A stretch of DNA of 24,936 nt, from contig DIPO01000076.1 of NCBI GenBank assembly GCA_002427045.1, positions 39,508 through 64,443 on the forward strand, read 5' to 3'. The position numbers were made by a program, and so were the translations under genes. The notes beneath the pieces were generated by a model. The model saw only the letters and a program-made list of their open reading frames with translations. It was not told the origin of the DNA and made no database searches. Position 1 is the first letter of the stretch; every line of letters starts with the position of its first letter. Source of the stretch: Firmicutes bacterium UBA5486 (GTDB lineage Bacteria; Bacillota; UBA4882; UBA10575). Of this stretch, positions 22,362-24,936 are shown in pieces.

Positions 22362-22392
22362 CCTCAATATAAACTATCTGGGAGTTGGGAAA

Positions 22393-24795
22393 ATGAACAA
22401 GCGACCGAGCCTGGCTACGGTCTATGAGAGAAGAGAACCAGAAACAAGGGAAATAAAGATGGAATTGGAACCTGCAATAAAAAGATGGGTGTTTATCCTT
22501 TGTGGCTTGGCTGCAGCTATTTTCCTTTCTAAGCAAGAACTATTTACGGGCGTCTTTCCCCTAGGGCTTGCTTGTGCAGGAAGTTGGATCTTAGCGGACC
22601 TACCAGGGGGAATACTGGTCCTGATCGCATCCTTTATCTCTTTACAAGAGATAAAGGGAGGAGTTTTTATTCCCAGAGGGTTATTTTTTCTTCCTGTATT
22701 TATAGGTGCTTTTTATAGCCAACGGTCTCAACATCGAAAAAAGCCTCTCTTGTTTAGTCTGTTATCTTCTTTTCTTATCCTAACTTTTTTTTATTGGAAG
22801 TGGTGGCGAACTGTACTGGGAATAGAAGTTATTGAAGCCCTAATTGCTGGGGTGCTAGCTAAATTGCTTGCTCCTGGATTAGGGTTTGTTTTTATAGTTG
22901 TAAAAAACAAAGAGTTTCCGGATCGGACTGGCGAAAAGCTTAGTTTTTCCCTTGGATTGCTGATCTTGGTGGCCTATATTGTTTTAGGACAGACGGTTAT
23001 TATTAGAAGCGGTGAATTTAGTTTAAGGCTCCATATTTTATTTGCCTTTATGGTAATACTTTTATTAGGTAATAAACCGAGAATTGGCCTGATGTCGGTG
23101 ATGGGGATTGCTTTTTCACTATGTGAATTATTTTTTGGAGCAGCTTTACCATGGCATATGCCATTGATTGCTGGTGGAAGCTTATTGGCAGGTTTAGGGA
23201 GAAAAAAGGGGAAAATCGGTTTAATTCTGGGAGCTTTATTATCTATGATCCTGTCTGCGGTAATTTGGTGGGGAGCTGAGGGATTACTTGAAGCTTTAAT
23301 TCAAGGAGCTTTAGCACTTACTATTTTTTTGCTGCTTCCGAGAAAAACTTATTATTATTTACAGAGGTTCCTTCCGCTAACTAGTGCGGAGATTACTTTA
23401 GAAAAAAAGAAGAACTTACTAGTTGAAGAGGCTTCTTCGCATTTTTCAAATTTAGCAGAATTGTTTTTTGAAATTTCACAGGTGTTTTATCCTCGGGCTC
23501 AAGAGAAAGCGACTGCGAAGAAAGAAATAATCTCCTATTTTCAAGATGTAGTAGCAAAGGTTTGTAATCATTGCCCAAAGTATGATTTTTGTTGGAAGGA
23601 ACAGTTTTACCCTACTTACCGTGAATTTTTCGATTTAATTACTTTGGCAGAGATTAGAGGTGAAATCGGGTTCTACGACCTAAAAGGCCGTTTAGAAAAA
23701 GAATGTTTGAATAAAGATAGTTTAATTAAGGGAATAAATTTAAAAATTGAAAAAGAAAAAACCGGATATTATTGGCGGCGTAGATTTCGTGAGTCACAAT
23801 TCTTTTTAACTCAGCAGTTAACTGGGATAGCCTCATTAATGAGAGAGATGGCTGATAAAATTCCTTTTAATTTCTCTTTTGATTACGAACTAGAGGAGAA
23901 ATTGAAAGTAGCTTTTGAAAGAATGGGCTTGGGTAATCTGGAAATTATTATTCAGGAAACCGGGATAAAAAACAGGCCGCATATTATTGTGGAAAAGCAA
24001 TCCTGCAACGAGGCTTTGGAGGAATGTCGTTGTATAATTGCGCCTTTAGTATCAGAGATTCTGGGGTGCCGGTTTACAGTAGGCAAGCAACAGTGTGAAG
24101 TAGGAAATTGCTGTTTTCATCTTATTCCAGAAAAAAGGTATAAAATGGAGTCAGCAGTAGCCAAACTACCTAAAGCAGGTAATGAAATTTCCGGTGATAC
24201 TCACGGTATCTTCGATCTGGAGGCGGGCTTGATGTTAGGTTTGTTAAGTGATGGAATGGGAGTGGGAGAAGAAGCGGCCGCTTTAAGTGAGTCTACGGTA
24301 AGCCTGGTGGAGAGGATGTTAGGAGCCGGGCTTGAGAAGAGGTTTGCTCTTAAAATTATTAATTCATTATTGTTATTAGGAAATCCCGGAGAAAAATTTG
24401 CTACCCTTGATCTTTTAATGTTTAACCAATTTACAGGAGAGATAGAACTTTTTAAAATCGGTTCTGCTCCAACTTATATTAAAAAAGGGCAGGAAGTTCA
24501 AGTAATCCGTTCTACTTCGCTTCCAATCGGGATTGTAGATAAGGTGGAACCAGAGTATTACCGGGATTTTTTAGAAGATGACGATTTAATAGTAATGGTT
24601 AGTGATGGAGTGATTGAAAATAAAAAGACTAATGAGGACTGGATTTTGAAAACTCTAAAAAAGTTAGAAATAGGTGGAGTAGAACCTTTTAGCCAATATC
24701 TTTTAGAATTGGCTAAAATAGAAACAGCCGGGGAGATTAAAGATGATATGAGTATTATGGTACTTAAGATCGAAGATCTGCGTTGCATAGATTGA
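22393..24795 (+). CDS. spoIIE: Stage II sporulation protein E (PP2C phosphatase)
   Basis: An 800-residue protein, close to the 827 of Bacillus. The N-terminal part (about 32-340) is a series of hydrophobic segments (around ten in the family). A central regulatory region (about 360-580) includes the conserved cysteine cluster CNHCPKYDFCW. The C-terminal PP2C phosphatase domain has SGD at 600-602, SDGMG with Asp620, VSDGV, and the final DDMS with Asp784-Asp785. SpoIIE binds FtsZ at the polar septum and dephosphorylates SpoIIAA, which releases sigma F in the forespore. The ORF is open back to 22327 through repeat copy B, but GGGAG (22380-22384) sets ATG 22393 as the start. It stands alone behind its own promoter. 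Confidence 0.97.
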   Translation: MNKRPSLATVYERREPETREIKMELEPAIKRWVFILCGLAAAIFLSKQELFTGVFPLGLACAGSWILADLPGGILVLIASFISLQEIKGGVFIPRGLFFLPVFIGAFYSQRSQHRKKPLLFSLLSSFLILTFFYWKWWRTVLGIEVIEALIAGVLAKLLAPGLGFVFIVVKNKEFPDRTGEKLSFSLGLLILVAYIVLGQTVIIRSGEFSLRLHILFAFMVILLLGNKPRIGLMSVMGIAFSLCELFFGAALPWHMPLIAGGSLLAGLGRKKGKIGLILGALLSMILSAVIWWGAEGLLEALIQGALALTIFLLLPRKTYYYLQRFLPLTSAEITLEKKKNLLVEEASSHFSNLAELFFEISQVFYPRAQEKATAKKEIISYFQDVVAKVCNHCPKYDFCWKEQFYPTYREFFDLITLAEIRGEIGFYDLKGRLEKECLNKDSLIKGINLKIEKEKTGYYWRRRFRESQFFLTQQLTGIASLMREMADKIPFNFSFDYELEEKLKVAFERMGLGNLEIIIQETGIKNRPHIIVEKQSCNEALEECRCIIAPLVSEILGCRFTVGKQQCEVGNCCFHLIPEKRYKMESAVAKLPKAGNEISGDTHGIFDLEAGLMLGLLSDGMGVGEEAAALSESTVSLVERMLGAGLEKRFALKIINSLLLLGNPGEKFATLDLLMFNQFTGEIELFKIGSAPTYIKKGQEVQVIRSTSLPIGIVDKVEPEYYRDFLEDDDLIVMVSDGVIENKKTNEDWILKTLKKLEIGGVEPFSQYLLELAKIETAGEIKDDMSIMVLKIEDLRCID

Positions 24796-24874
24796 TTAAC
24801 AAATTTTAAACAGGATATTTTCCTGAGATGTGAAACTTATCATTATAAAACTCGTTATTTTATTTAGAGATCTT

Positions 24875-24936
24875 AAGGAGGAAAGCTTTTTGCGTTGTGT
24901 CCTTTTTAAAAGGTCCCAACACAATATATAGTGTTG
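24875..24936 (+). other. Ribosome-binding-site-like sequence and inverted repeats at the window end
   Basis: AAGGAGG (24875-24881) is followed 8 bases later by TTG 24890, but that frame stops after 13 codons; a GTG at 24897 stays open to the end of the window. CCTTTTTAAAAGG (24901-24913) is nearly palindromic. CAACAC (24917-24922) pairs with GTGTTG (24931-24936), and TTGTGT (24895-24900) can pair instead with ACACAA (24919-24924). The window cuts the structure, so I cannot tell a gene start from a repeat or leader. Confidence 0.35.

Noticed and set aside
22327..22392. Upstream extension of spoIIE to ATG 22327
   Set aside because: It lies within repeat copy B, has no ribosome binding site, and the extra 22 residues are encoded by the repeat; GGGAG before 22393 marks the start.

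Overview
The window reads as a chromosomal segment of an endospore-forming member of the Bacillota (Firmicutes). The evidence is SpoIIE, two CotF-type coat proteins, a GerMN-domain protein, a DacF-type D,D-carboxypeptidase, a YkvI-type protein, a CIRCE operator in front of groES-groEL, strong AGGAGG-type ribosome binding sites and AT-rich intergenic DNA. An anaerobic, probably fermentative life is suggested by the sodium-pumping oxaloacetate decarboxylase genes and by a thioredoxin-reductase-like flavoprotein that lacks a recognisable NADPH site. I cannot fix the class. A predicted outer-membrane-type beta-barrel (18404-19111) would, if real, point to one of the diderm Bacillota lineages.

Layout, left to right. 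1-116: tRNA-Arg(TCG) and its terminator. 239-559 (-): a small coiled-coil protein. 560-1144: AT-rich DNA without a gene. 1145-1889: a diiron ferritin-like protein with a Tyr/Pro-rich tail and a 37-residue membrane peptide, then a terminator. 2016-2750 (-): a YmfI-like EF-P 5-aminopentanone reductase. 3028-5493: the thioredoxin-reductase-like flavoprotein and a cytoplasmic GH13 glucanase. 5597-6532: tlyA behind a promoter, a short leader and an intrinsic terminator. 6533-6892: an intergenic region with several hairpins. 6893-8053 (-): a GNAT-like protein. 8567-12024: a split oxaloacetate decarboxylase locus (gamma, free biotin carrier, beta, alpha). 12395-15034: alaS with an upstream ORF and no T-box. 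15307-15955: two cotF-like genes between two copies of a heptamer-repeat/hairpin element. 16224-18266: groES-groEL with promoter, CIRCE and terminator. 18404-24795: a surface/sporulation block (beta-barrel plus GerMN pair, dacF-like plus ykvI pair, spoIIE).

Two repeat families not explained by genes stand out. One is an AT-rich palindromic element with ends AATTGCATAATT/AATTATGCAATT and the shared block AATTGCATAATTACCTTAA. Three good copies (8322-8400, 19738-19794, 22286-22361) and one longer divergent copy (6700-6871) are seen, always between genes; one lies inside the spoIIE leader. The other is the CGAGCRA heptamer/hairpin element at 15106-15213 and 16003-16104. Just upstream of the spoIIE copy is a promoter-like arrangement with a perfect TATAAT and a 21-bp spacer to a 0A-box-like hexamer, which recalls the Spo0A-activated spoIIE/spoIIG promoters of Bacillus.

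Several longest-ORF starts begin upstream of the ribosome binding site, so starts here were moved to the codon that follows the Shine-Dalgarno sequence (genes at 1145, 3028, 5735, 8053, 15307, 18404, 19932 and 22393). All functions are assigned by reading motifs; no database search was run.
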